Assembly: GCA_000720535.1 (NCBI GenBank)
Contig: JOAZ01000022.1
Location: 62,001-126,000 of the forward strand
Source of the DNA: Streptomyces halstedii
Lineage (GTDB): Bacteria > Actinomycetota > Actinomycetes > Streptomycetales > Streptomycetaceae
Reading direction: 5' to 3'
Length of the DNA stretch: 64,000 nt
The notes beneath the pieces are model-generated. The model was not told the origin of the DNA. It did not search any database and worked only from the letters and a program-made list of their open reading frames with translations. Made by a program: the position numbers and the translations under genes. Numbering within the stretch: the first letter of the stretch is position 1; the number at the start of each line of letters is the position of its first letter. Positions 1-7,589 of this stretch are shown here, one piece after another.

Positions 1-1
1 G

Positions 2-1003
2 CCGGTCCCGGCGGACACCTGGCCGGAGCTGGCGGCCGAGGGCAAGGTCTTCTACGTCTGGTTCGACGCCCCGATCGAGTACATCGGCGCGACGAAGGAG
101 TGGGCGGACGCCGCCCCGGACGGTGAGAGGCGCGACTGGAAGTCGTGGTGGTACGAGGCCGACGACACGGTCCGTTACACGCAGTTCATGGCGAAGGACA
201 ACGTCCCGTTCCACACGGTGATGTTCCCGGCCACCGAGCTGGGCGTGCGCGAGCCGTGGAAGAAGGTCGATGTCGTCAAGGGCTTCAACTGGCTGACGTA
301 CTACGGCGGCAAGTTCTCCACCTCCCAGAAGCGGGGCATCTTCACCGACGCCGCGCTGGAGACGCTCCCGGCCGACTACTGGCGCTATTTCCTGATCGCC
401 AACGCCCCCGAGTCCGACGACTCCTCCTTCACCTGGGAGCACTTCGCGGCTACGGTCAACAAGGACCTGGCCGACACCCTCGGCAACTTCGTCAACCGCG
501 TCCTGTCCTTCTCCCGCAAGCGTTTCGGCGACGAGGCCCCCGCAGGGAACGCGGCAGGCGAGGCGGAGACGCGACTGGGCGAGGAGATCGCCCGACTCCT
601 GGCCGAGTACGAGGAGCACATGGACACCCTCCAGTACCGCAAGGCCGGCACGGCGCTCAGGGCTCTGTGGTCGGCGGGCAACTCCTACCTGGAGGAGAAG
701 GCCCCTTGGCTGGAGATCAAGACTGACCCGGAGGGCGCGGCCCTGACCCTGCGCACGGCGATGAACCTCATCCACCTGTACGCGATCGTCTCCGAACCCT
801 TCATCCCGGCCTCGGCGGCCGCCATGCGGGGCGCCTTCGCCCTGACCGCCGACACCGCGACCTGGGTGACGGCCGAAGAGGCGAAGTCCCTGGCCTCGGT
901 CCCGGCCGGCACCCCGTTCACGGTCCCGCCGGTGCTCTTCGCGAAGATCACGGAGGAGGACCTGGAGTCCTACCGTGCGCGCTTCGGCGGATCCGACGCC
1001 TGA
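2..1003 (+). CDS. metG: methionyl-tRNA synthetase, C-terminal part (5' truncated by window edge)
   Basis: Charges tRNA-Met with methionine in the cytoplasm. The reading frame is already open at the window edge, so the N-terminal Rossmann half with the HIGH motif lies outside. Visible are the stretch FYVWFDAPIEYIGATKEW (around nt 53-106), typical of class Ia MetRS, the signature loop KFSTS at nt 311-325 in place of the canonical KMSKS, and the helical anticodon-binding domain (NKDLADTLGNFVNRV and beyond). The protein ends after the anticodon-binding domain, with no C-terminal tRNA-binding (EMAP-like) extension. The KFSTS variant replaces the second lysine by threonine; I believe a subgroup of bacterial MetRS has this. 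Family assignment is secure. Whether it is the only MetRS of the organism cannot be judged here. Confidence 0.96.
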   Translation, partial: PVPADTWPELAAEGKVFYVWFDAPIEYIGATKEWADAAPDGERRDWKSWWYEADDTVRYTQFMAKDNVPFHTVMFPATELGVREPWKKVDVVKGFNWLTYYGGKFSTSQKRGIFTDAALETLPADYWRYFLIANAPESDDSSFTWEHFAATVNKDLADTLGNFVNRVLSFSRKRFGDEAPAGNAAGEAETRLGEEIARLLAEYEEHMDTLQYRKAGTALRALWSAGNSYLEEKAPWLEIKTDPEGAALTLRTAMNLIHLYAIVSEPFIPASAAAMRGAFALTADTATWVTAEEAKSLASVPAGTPFTVPPVLFAKITEEDLESYRARFGGSDA

Positions 1004-1127
1004 CTGCGTCTTCGTCCGACGGTACGGGCGCGGAAGCGCCCAGCCGGTTCATGTCGGCTCGGACTCAACCAGGGCGGGGGGCTACGTGGGTGCCGCTCTG
1101 CTCACCTGCTGCACTGGCCCGTAGTGC

Positions 1128-1553
1128 TCAGGCCACGGCCGGACTCGCCCCATGGCGTTCGTAGAGCCGTTTCACCTGCGTGATCCAGAACTCGAACTTC
1201 TCGTCTGCGGATGCACTCATAGGCAGAAGCCGGAGTTCTTTGGCCAGCTGGTAGAAACCGGATCCGGCGTCGTTGGCACCCAGGTAGTTCACCAGTGCCG
1301 AGAGCATGACAGGAGGGTCGGAAGGGGCGATCTCCTGATCCCGCTCCACGATCAATCCGAGCAGATGCCCCACGGCCGCGCGCTCATCAGCCCGCTCGAA
1401 GTCGAAGGCGCGGCAGCCGGTTCGCTTGGCCAGGGTGACGCTGAGCTCTGTGTAGGAGGTGAGCTTGCCAAGTTTCGCGCGCTCGACGAGGAATCCCCGT
1501 CCGGCGTCTACGAGCACGTCCCACTCGCTGTCTGCGCGGCCGTATCCAGGCAT
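1128..1553 (-). CDS. conserved hypothetical protein, 141 aa
   Basis: I do not recognise a named family. The protein is soluble, acidic and mostly helical by eye, with no signal peptide or membrane segment; sequences like WDVLVDAGRGFLVERA and GFYQLAKELRLLP look like a compact globular domain. I chose the ATG at 1553 because GGAGGGG lies just upstream; the frame stays open further upstream to 1736 but would run through the divergent promoter region and start codon of the next gene. It is divergent from the small gene at 1718. Its position between metG and a tRNA gene suggests accessory cargo, possibly a regulator or toxin-antitoxin-like partner, but nothing in the sequence proves this. Confidence 0.7.
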   Translation of the reverse strand: MPGYGRADSEWDVLVDAGRGFLVERAKLGKLTSYTELSVTLAKRTGCRAFDFERADERAAVGHLLGLIVERDQEIAPSDPPVMLSALVNYLGANDAGSGFYQLAKELRLLPMSASADEKFEFWITQVKRLYERHGASPAVA

Positions 1554-1676
1554 CCCGTCCCCTCCGAGCCAAGCCGATCCATACGCGGAAACGTACAGTG
1601 ACGGCGCGGGTCCCACAATCGCTCGTTCGGTGGCGAATGAGTGCGAAGTCAGGACAACCCTCTTTGCCCATCTGGC

Positions 1677-1689
1677 CCTTACGGTAAGG
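1677..1689. promoter_or_regulatory. small palindrome in the divergent intergenic region
   Basis: CCTTAC-G-GTAAGG is a perfect 6-bp inverted repeat about 30 nt before the start of the 76-aa gene at 1718 and inside the 164-bp divergent spacer. It could be an operator for one of the two flanking genes. It is short, so chance is possible. Confidence 0.25.
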
Positions 1690-1717
1690 CGAGTTGGCAG
1701 GCAACCTCGGAGGGCAT

Positions 1718-1948
1718 ATGAGCAGCACTCAGACACACGCTGAAATTCTCAGCGAGGCCATCCACGCCCTCTATGGGACCTGGGACGCTGAACGCGCCTT
1801 GGCGGCCCTGTTCGGAGCTGGATACCGTCCAGCTGATGTGGCGACCGGGAAGAAGCGGGCACGCCAGGTGCTCCGAGAGCTTGCCGACGCCGGTGTCATC
1901 GTGAAGGTGAGTGCGAGGCCCGTGGAATACCGACGCACTGACGGCTGA
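1718..1948 (+). CDS. small hypothetical protein, possible winged-helix DNA-binding, 76 aa
   Basis: A short basic protein starting MSSTQTHAEIL. The ATG at 1718 is preceded by CGGAGGG at good spacing; an earlier in-frame start at 1694 has no such site. The middle, from YRPADVATGKKRARQVLRELADAG to VIVKVSARPVEYRR, has the pattern of a helix-turn-helix followed by a small beta wing (recognition-like helix near residues 40-54, hairpin 58-72). This is a fold guess from pattern only. It is divergent from the 141-aa gene at 1553. If it is DNA-binding, it may regulate the pair. Confidence 0.6.
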   Translation: MSSTQTHAEILSEAIHALYGTWDAERALAALFGAGYRPADVATGKKRARQVLRELADAGVIVKVSARPVEYRRTDG

Positions 1949-2287
1949 TCTGTTGCCGACTGGGCGCGGCGCGCCCTGCTAGATACCGCCCGCGGGGTCA
2001 GGCTGGCCCTGCCTGCGTCGTGGAGCGCCGCAGTCCCCTCCATAGTCAGCCCGCCCGGTGAGCGGGATCGGTTCCGGCAGCCGACCGGCAACCATGGCGA
2101 GACTATCCACTCTGTCCCTCACCCGCCTGGCGGCTTAGGTCGAGCGCTCCAAGCGCAGGGCATGTGCGGCCTTGGTCATAGCAGCCCCGCTCTGCGGTTG
2201 CCCTCCCCGCATCCCTCTGGGAGCCGACGGGGAGCCGCCTCCCGTGCTTGGCTCCCAAACGGCTCCCAAGGTGACCCCGGAAACCAC
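1949..2287. other. non-coding stretch between small hypothetical gene and tRNA-Pro terminator
   Basis: I see no convincing gene, RNA or repeat here. Reading frames that cross it are short, lack ribosome sites and show no codon bias. A repeated CGGCTCCCA/TGGCTCCCA motif occurs near 2250-2270. The 3' flank of a tRNA gene is a classic integration target, but no integrase or duplicated tRNA end is visible. Confidence 0.4.
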
Positions 2288-2324
2288 TCAGGGGCTTGAT
2301 CCACTGAGTGGATCAAGCCCCTGA
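2288..2324 (-). terminator. perfect 17-bp hairpin downstream of tRNA-Pro
   Basis: TCAGGGGCTTGATCCAC (2288-2304) and its exact reverse complement (2308-2324) flank a TGA loop. It lies 17 nt beyond the 3' end of the leftward tRNA-Pro gene and should terminate that transcript. Confidence 0.75.
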
Positions 2325-2340
2325 CCTGGTGTTTCAGCTG

Positions 2341-2414
2341 TCGGGGTGGCGGGATTTGAACCCACGACCTCTTCGTCCCGAACGAAGCGCGCTGCCAAGC
2401 TGCGCTACACCCCG
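2341..2414 (-). tRNA. tRNA-Pro (anticodon CGG)
   Basis: Reads CGGGGTG...CACCCCG with discriminator A on the minus strand, 74 nt. The anticodon stem-loop is CTTCG-TTCGGGA-CGAAG, so the anticodon is CGG and decodes CCG proline codons. The T arm contains GGTTCAAAT. The 7-bp acceptor stem pairs perfectly. CCA is not encoded. Confidence 0.97.
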
Positions 2415-2444
2415 ATGTCCACCGTTGTCCCGGCGACAACGTTT

Positions 2445-2450
2445 ACTTTA
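2445..2450 (-). promoter_or_regulatory. possible -10 element of tRNA-Pro
   Basis: On the minus strand TAAAGT (TANNNT type) sits 30 nt before the tRNA-Pro 5' end in a locally AT-rich patch. No good -35 hexamer is obvious at 17-18 nt. Confidence 0.3.
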
Positions 2451-2532
2451 GCCCACCGGCGCCCGGAGGCGAAATCCGGATTCGGGGCCGGGCTCCCCAG
2501 GCCCCGGGGAGCCGGTGGTCGCGTGCTCACCC

Positions 2533-3471
2533 TCAGTCGCGGGGCGTCAGGGTCAGCAGGGTCGCCTCGGGGGGGCAGGCGAAGCGGACCGGGGTGTAGC
2601 GGTTCGTGCCGCAGCCCGCCGAGACGTGGAGGTAGGCGCGCTTGCCGTCGGCCGTGTGGCTGGAGAGGCCCTTCACCCGGTCCGTGTCCAGGTCGCAGTT
2701 GGTGACGAGGGCGCCGTAGAACGGGACGCAGAGCTGGCCGCCGTGGGTGTGGCCCGCCAGGATCAAGGGGTAGCCGTCCGCGGTGAAGGCGTCCAGGGAA
2801 CGCAGGTACGGGGCGTGGACGACGCCGATCGAGAGGTCCGCGTCCGTGTCGGGTCCGCCGGCCACCTCGGCGTAACGGTCCCGCTTGATGTGCGGGTCGT
2901 CCAGGCCGGTGAAGGCGATCTCCAGGCCGTCCGCCTTGAGCCGGTCCCGGGTGTTCGTCAGGTTCAGCCAGCCCGCCTCGTCGAAGGCGTCCCGCATCGG
3001 CTCCCACGGGTTGTGGACCACGCCGACGGCGGGGGCGTTCCCGTTGAGCCCGTGCTTGCCGTGGGCCTTCTCCAGGAGGTAGCGGGCGGGGTTGCGGAGC
3101 TTGGGGCCGTAGTAGTCGTTGGAGCCGAAGACGTACACCCCGGGGAACCGCATCAGCGGGCCGAGGGCGTCCAGCAGCTCGGGTACGGCCTCGGGGTCCG
3201 AGAGGTTGTCCCCGGTGTTCACGACGAAGTCCGGGCGGAGGCCCGCCAGCGACTGGAGCCAGGCGCGCTTCTTGCGCTGACCGCTCACCATGTGGATGTC
3301 GGAGACCTGGAGTACGCGCAACGGGCGTGCCCCGTGCGGGAGTACGGGAATCGTGATGCGGCGGAGACGGAACGAGCGGGCCTCGAACCCGGCCGCGTAC
3401 ACGAGGCCGGCGGCGCCGATCGCTGCGCCGACTGCCGTGACTTTCAGAGGTACTCCGTAGCGTGCGCGCAT
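2533..3471 (-). CDS. membrane-anchored metallophosphoesterase, 312 aa
   Basis: A calcineurin-like phosphoesterase that probably acts at the membrane face on a phosphate mono- or diester; the substrate is not predictable. An N-terminal hydrophobic segment (residues ~9-28) looks like an uncleaved anchor. Metal-binding motifs follow in order: D58-x-H60 in QVSDIH, GD88-N, GSND at 117-119 where most relatives have GNH(D/E), H219, and GHTHGG at 240-245. The GSND form is seen in a YkuE-like subgroup, so it need not mean inactivity. The ATG at 3471 overlaps the upstream region of the divergent YqeY-like gene. In mycobacteria a similar gene (Rv3683) also lies beside the class A PBP and wbl genes, which suggests an old link with cell-wall functions. 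Confidence 0.85.
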   Translation of the reverse strand: MRARYGVPLKVTAVGAAIGAAGLVYAAGFEARSFRLRRITIPVLPHGARPLRVLQVSDIHMVSGQRKKRAWLQSLAGLRPDFVVNTGDNLSDPEAVPELLDALGPLMRFPGVYVFGSNDYYGPKLRNPARYLLEKAHGKHGLNGNAPAVGVVHNPWEPMRDAFDEAGWLNLTNTRDRLKADGLEIAFTGLDDPHIKRDRYAEVAGGPDTDADLSIGVVHAPYLRSLDAFTADGYPLILAGHTHGGQLCVPFYGALVTNCDLDTDRVKGLSSHTADGKRAYLHVSAGCGTNRYTPVRFACPPEATLLTLTPRD

Positions 3472-3550
3472 GGTCCCATCGTCGCAGACACGGTGCCCGG
3501 AGTCGAAAACAGGCGGGCGACGAGTGCCCCGTACCTGTCACAATCACGGC

Positions 3551-4015
3551 ATGACCACGCTCAAGTCCAAGCTCAAGGAAGACCTCACCACGGCCATGAA
3601 GGCGCGTGACGAGCTGACCTCGTCCACCCTCCGGCTCACCCTCACCGCGATCACGAAGGAAGAGGTCAGCGGCACGTCGGCGCGTGAGCTCTCCGACGAC
3701 GAGGTGCTGAAGGTGATCGCCAAGGAGGCGAAGAAGCGCCGCGAGGCGGCCGAGGCCTTCGCGCAGGGCGGCAGGACCGAGCAGGCCGAGCGGGAGCGGG
3801 CGGAGGGGCAGCTGCTCGACGCCTACCTGCCCAAGCAGCTCACCGACGACGAGCTCGACGCGATCGTCACGCAGGCCGTCGCGGAGGCCAGGGCCGCCGG
3901 GGCCGAGGGGCCGCGGGCCATGGGCGCCGTCATGAAGATCGTCAGCCCCAAGGTGGCCGGCCTGGCGGAGGGCGGCCGGGTCGCCGCCACCGTCAAGAAG
4001 GTCCTCGCGGGCTGA
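3551..4015 (+). CDS. GatB/YqeY domain-containing protein, 154 aa
   Basis: Small YqeY-family protein related to the tail domain of GatB, the tRNA amidotransferase subunit. The molecular role is not settled; tRNA binding or an aid to amidotransferases is the usual suggestion. The start MTTLKSKLKEDL and the ending RVAATVKKVLAG are typical, as is the motif LLDAYLPKQLTDDEL in the middle. Length is normal for the family (about 150 aa). The start at 3551 matches the family N-terminus; the frame upstream has no conserved sequence. The gene is divergent from the phosphoesterase at 3471 and convergent with the PBP gene, sharing the terminator at 4089-4134 with it. Confidence 0.9.
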   Translation: MTTLKSKLKEDLTTAMKARDELTSSTLRLTLTAITKEEVSGTSARELSDDEVLKVIAKEAKKRREAAEAFAQGGRTEQAERERAEGQLLDAYLPKQLTDDELDAIVTQAVAEARAAGAEGPRAMGAVMKIVSPKVAGLAEGGRVAATVKKVLAG

Positions 4016-4088
4016 GCTCCTCGCGGGGTGACCGGCCGCTGAGCCCCGGGGACGCCCCGAGGGCACTCAGGGCACTCAGGACAGCAGC

Positions 4089-4134
4089 ACGTGAAGGAGG
4101 GGCGCCCCCGGCCGGGAGCGCCCCTCCTTCACGT
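4089..4134. terminator. bidirectional terminator, perfect 17-bp stem
   Basis: ACGTGAAGGAGGGGCGC (4089-4105) pairs exactly with 4118-4134 around a 12-nt loop. It lies between the convergent YqeY-like and PBP genes, 13 nt from the PBP stop, and can serve both. Confidence 0.8.
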
Positions 4135-4147
4135 ACGGTTCCGCCGG

Positions 4148-6361
4148 TCAGTGGCCGTTGCCTCCGCCGTGCCGGTCACCGCGTCCACCGGTGAAGCCGG
4201 GGCGCGAGGGGGTGGTGTCGGGCTTGTCTTCGTCGCCCTTGTCCCCGTCGTGACTCTTGTCCTTGTCCTTCTCCTTGTCTTCCTTCTCCTTCGCGCGAGG
4301 CACGTCGACGGCGTTGAAGGAAGGGGTCTCCGAGGCGTTCAGCGCGCCGGTCATCGCGGTCCGCCAGATGGGGCCGGGCAGACAGCCACCACAGACCTTG
4401 TCGTAGTACTGGCCGCCGATGGTGATGTCGTACATCGGCACCTTCTTGCCGACGTCCGCACCCACCCACACGGCCGTGGAGAGGTTCGGCGTGTAGCCGA
4501 CGAACCAGGCGTCCACGCGGTCGTTGGTCGTACCGGTCTTACCCGCGTTGTCGCGGTCCGTCAGGCCCGCCTGGGTACCGGTGCCGTCCTCGACGACGCC
4601 CTTCAGCATCTGGTTGACGGTGTCCGCCGTCTTCTCGCTCATCGCCCGCGAACACGTGGACTTGGGGACGTCGACCTTCTTGCCGTTCGCGTCGGTGATG
4701 GCCTGGATGGCGATCGGCGTGCAGTACGTGCCCCGGTTGGCGAACGCCGCGTAGGCGGCGGCCATGTGGAGCGGGGTGCTCTCCGTACCACCCAGGGTGA
4801 TCGACGGGTTGTTGTCCGACACGGGCTTGCCGTCGCCCCGCTCGTAGCCGAGCTTCTTCGCCATGGTGACCGTCTCGCACAGCCCGGCCTGCTGCTCCAG
4901 CTTGGCGAAGTAGGTGTTGATGGACTTCCCGAGGGCGCTCGTCATGTCGAACGCGCCCTTCTCCGAGTCCATCTCGTTCTGGAGGTCCCAGTTGCCGCTT
5001 CCGGTGGGCGCCCCCTTGCAGTTCCGGAAGGAGCTCATCGGCACCGAGAGCTTCCAGTCGGAGGAGTAGCTCTGCGCCGGGCTGATGCCCTTCTCCAGCG
5101 CCGCGGCGGCCGTGATCGGCTTGAAGGTCGAGCCGACCTGGAAGCCGTAGGTGCTGCCGCCCATCGCGTTGCTGACGGCGAGGTTGAGCACCGTCTCGTG
5201 CTGCGTCTGGTCCAGGCCGTACGGGCGGGACTGGCCCATCGAGAGGATCTTGCCGGTGCCGGGCTCGACCTGGACCACCGAGGCGGCGATCTTGTCGTCC
5301 TTGTTGACCTTCGAGGTCGCGGCCTCGTTGGCCGCCTTCTGGGCACGCGGGGAGAGCGTGGTCTTGACGGTCAGACCACCGAGGTTCCACAGCTTGGTGC
5401 GGTCCTCCGCGGTCTTCCCGAAGGCCGGGTCGGTGAGGATGGTCTTGCGCACGTAATCGCAGAAGAACCCGGAGCCGCTGACCGCGGTGATGCAGCCGTT
5501 CCTCGGCCTCTTCACCTTCAGCTTGAGCGGGCTCTCGATGGCCTTCGCGGCCTCGTCCTTCGAGACACTGCCGACGTCCGCCATCCGCCGCAGCACGGTG
5601 TTGCGGCGCTTGGTCGCCTCTTCCGTGTCGTTGACCGGGTCGTAGCGGGTGGGCGACTGGACGAGGCCCGCCAGCATCGCGGCCTCCTCCAGCTTGAGGT
5701 CCTTGGCGTGCTTGGAGAAGTACCGCTGGGAGGCGGCCTCGACGCCGTACGCCTGCTGTCCGAAGAACGTGATGTTGAGGTAGTTCTCCAGGATCTTCTT
5801 CTTGCCGAGTTCCTCCTCGACCTGGATCGCGTACTTCAGCTCGCGGACCTTGCGGCCCAGCGTCTGCCGAGTGGCCTCGGCGACCTTCTCCGGGTCGTCG
5901 CCCGCCTCCTCCACGAAGACGTTCTTCACGTACTGCTGGGTGAGCGTCGAGGCACCCTGCGTGGCGCCGCTCTGCACGTTGCTGTTCAACGCGCGCAGCA
6001 TGCCCTTGAGGTCGACCGCGCCGTGCTCGTAGAAGCGTGAGTCCTCGATCGCGAGGATCGCGTCCTGCATGTACGGGGAGATGTCCTTGAGGGGCACGAC
6101 GGTGCGGTCACGTGAGTAGACCGTGGCGATCGTGCCGCCCTCGTTGTCCAGGATCGTGGTCCGCTGGCTCAGCGGCGGTGTCTTGAGGTTGGACGGGATC
6201 TCGTCGAATCCCTCGACCGTTCCTTTGGCTGCTAGCCCCAGTGCTCCGGCGGCCGGCAACGCGAGGCCCGCCAGTACCGCTCCGGAGAGCGCGGCGACAC
6301 CGAGGAACTTGGCGGCCTGCTGGGTCGTCGTGAGACCCCCGCCTGAGCGCTTCTTTGGCAT
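4148..6361 (-). CDS. class A penicillin-binding protein (transglycosylase/transpeptidase), 737 aa
   Basis: Polymerises and cross-links peptidoglycan at the outer face of the membrane. Order of parts: short basic cytoplasmic start, membrane anchor (~17-45), GT51 glycosyltransferase with EDSRFYEHGAVD (106-117, catalytic Glu106) and GASTLTQQYVKN (136-147), then a transpeptidase with S411-T-F-K414, S480-I-N482 and K608-T-G-T. It ends in a charged tail rich in K/E/D then G/R/H (~690-737), with no PASTA domain. The start MPKKRSGGG at 6361 fits the anchor placement; the longer frame is Arg/Pro-rich without conservation. It lies next to wblA, as ponA2 lies next to whiB4 in mycobacteria. It is the likely orthologue of a Streptomyces PBP1A/PonA2-type enzyme. 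Confidence 0.95.
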   Translation of the reverse strand: MPKKRSGGGLTTTQQAAKFLGVAALSGAVLAGLALPAAGALGLAAKGTVEGFDEIPSNLKTPPLSQRTTILDNEGGTIATVYSRDRTVVPLKDISPYMQDAILAIEDSRFYEHGAVDLKGMLRALNSNVQSGATQGASTLTQQYVKNVFVEEAGDDPEKVAEATRQTLGRKVRELKYAIQVEEELGKKKILENYLNITFFGQQAYGVEAASQRYFSKHAKDLKLEEAAMLAGLVQSPTRYDPVNDTEEATKRRNTVLRRMADVGSVSKDEAAKAIESPLKLKVKRPRNGCITAVSGSGFFCDYVRKTILTDPAFGKTAEDRTKLWNLGGLTVKTTLSPRAQKAANEAATSKVNKDDKIAASVVQVEPGTGKILSMGQSRPYGLDQTQHETVLNLAVSNAMGGSTYGFQVGSTFKPITAAAALEKGISPAQSYSSDWKLSVPMSSFRNCKGAPTGSGNWDLQNEMDSEKGAFDMTSALGKSINTYFAKLEQQAGLCETVTMAKKLGYERGDGKPVSDNNPSITLGGTESTPLHMAAAYAAFANRGTYCTPIAIQAITDANGKKVDVPKSTCSRAMSEKTADTVNQMLKGVVEDGTGTQAGLTDRDNAGKTGTTNDRVDAWFVGYTPNLSTAVWVGADVGKKVPMYDITIGGQYYDKVCGGCLPGPIWRTAMTGALNASETPSFNAVDVPRAKEKEDKEKDKDKSHDGDKGDEDKPDTTPSRPGFTGGRGDRHGGGNGH

Positions 6362-7014
6362 GGTAGGCAGCCTAATTGGTCGTGAGCGGCGTTCCGTGGG
6401 ACCGGGGGTGTCCAGGGGCGTTCGAGTACCAGACCGTGACATCCGCAGGTCGTTTCGTGTCCGTCGCGGCCTGGCCGGCGGCACCCGGAGCGCGCCGCGC
6501 GAGGTCTGTCCTCACGGAAACGGAACGGGACGGGCGGAACGGGACGGGACCGAACGGGGCTGAGGCCGAACGGGACGGGGCAGCACGGACCGCGACCGCA
6601 CGGCAGAGCGCGGCGGTATGAGGTGTCTACGTTCTCATTCGCCGGACACACCGATAGGCCTTGGCCTAAGCTGCTCCCAACTGTCACAGCAATGCGATGC
6701 AGCATCAAGTCCCCTGCACAGCCCCTGCGCAATTCAGCCACACGTCAAGGCGACCCCGAATTCGCCCGGTGTGTCGCTGAATGTCCGTTGCGACTTGGGT
6801 ATTCTGTCCTGATTCCGTCAGGATGGTTACGCATGTCCTCCGCTCACTCCTCTGGGTGATCTGCCGCGTACGCATAGTCCGTTCGGGCCATCCAAGATTG
6901 GGCCCGAAGGGGGTGTTGTGCTGTCGCCACTTTCCGTAACGTCCTCAACTGGCAGCGGTGAATATGCCGCTGCCGCCGTGGGGGAGCCTCGATTCGGGAG
7001 AGGACGGCGCCGGC
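6362..7014. other. long divergent control region between the PBP gene and wblA
   Basis: 653 bp without a credible gene. From 6521 to 6580 there are imperfect direct repeats of GGAACGGGACGGG. The part from about 6650 to 6960 is markedly less GC-rich than its surroundings and probably holds the wblA promoter(s) and a long leader. A small inverted repeat TCCTGA-N5-TCAGGA lies at 6807-6823. I cannot assign specific regulator sites with confidence. Confidence 0.5.
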
Positions 7015-7362
7015 ATGGGCTGGGTAACCGACTGGAGTGCGCAGGCAGCCTGCCGCACTACCGATCCGGATGAACTGTTCGTACAAGGGGCAGCGCAGAA
7101 CAGGGCCAAGGCGGTGTGCACCGGATGCCCGGTGCGGACCGAATGCCTGGCCGACGCGCTGGACAATCGCGTCGAGTTCGGCGTGTGGGGTGGAATGACG
7201 GAAAGGGAGCGTCGCGCACTGCTGCGACGACGGCCCACAGTGACGTCCTGGCGCCGGCTGCTGGAGACCGCGCGCAGCGAGTACGAGCGCTCGACCGGCC
7301 TGCTGCCCGCCGCGGTGGGCCTGGACGACGAACTGCACGAGACGTACGCGGCGGTCGGGTAG
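7015..7362 (+). CDS. wblA: WhiB-like iron-sulphur transcription regulator WblA, 115 aa
   Basis: Wbl proteins carry a [4Fe-4S] cluster and act as redox- or NO-sensitive partners of the principal sigma factor. WblA is a pleiotropic switch protein that in Streptomyces affects sporulation and usually represses antibiotic production; it corresponds to mycobacterial WhiB4. The cluster cysteines are C13, C35, C38 and C44 (C-X21-C-X2-C-X5-C), followed by the GVWGG turn (56-60) and a basic stretch ERERRALLRRRP that contacts DNA. I chose the ATG at 7015, with GGGAGAGG about 10 nt upstream; an in-frame start at 6958 would add 19 non-conserved residues. The long upstream region suggests complex control. 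Confidence 0.95.
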   Translation: MGWVTDWSAQAACRTTDPDELFVQGAAQNRAKAVCTGCPVRTECLADALDNRVEFGVWGGMTERERRALLRRRPTVTSWRRLLETARSEYERSTGLLPAAVGLDDELHETYAAVG

Positions 7363-7589
7363 TTCCCGTCCGGTCGGTTCCGGGAGGGGCATCGACCGGC
7401 GGGGCCTGCCGTACACGGCTCCGCCTTTGGGGGCACCTGTCGCACGGGGCCTGGGCCGCACGGTCCGCCCTGGGCCGTACGGGCCTCGGGCCGTACGATC
7501 CGCCCCGCGCGGGTCCGGGCGCGGAGGCCCGCCTTACGTGATTCCGCTCGGGCGGTCCGCCCTGAGCGGGTCCGCTCGGTGCCGCCGCC

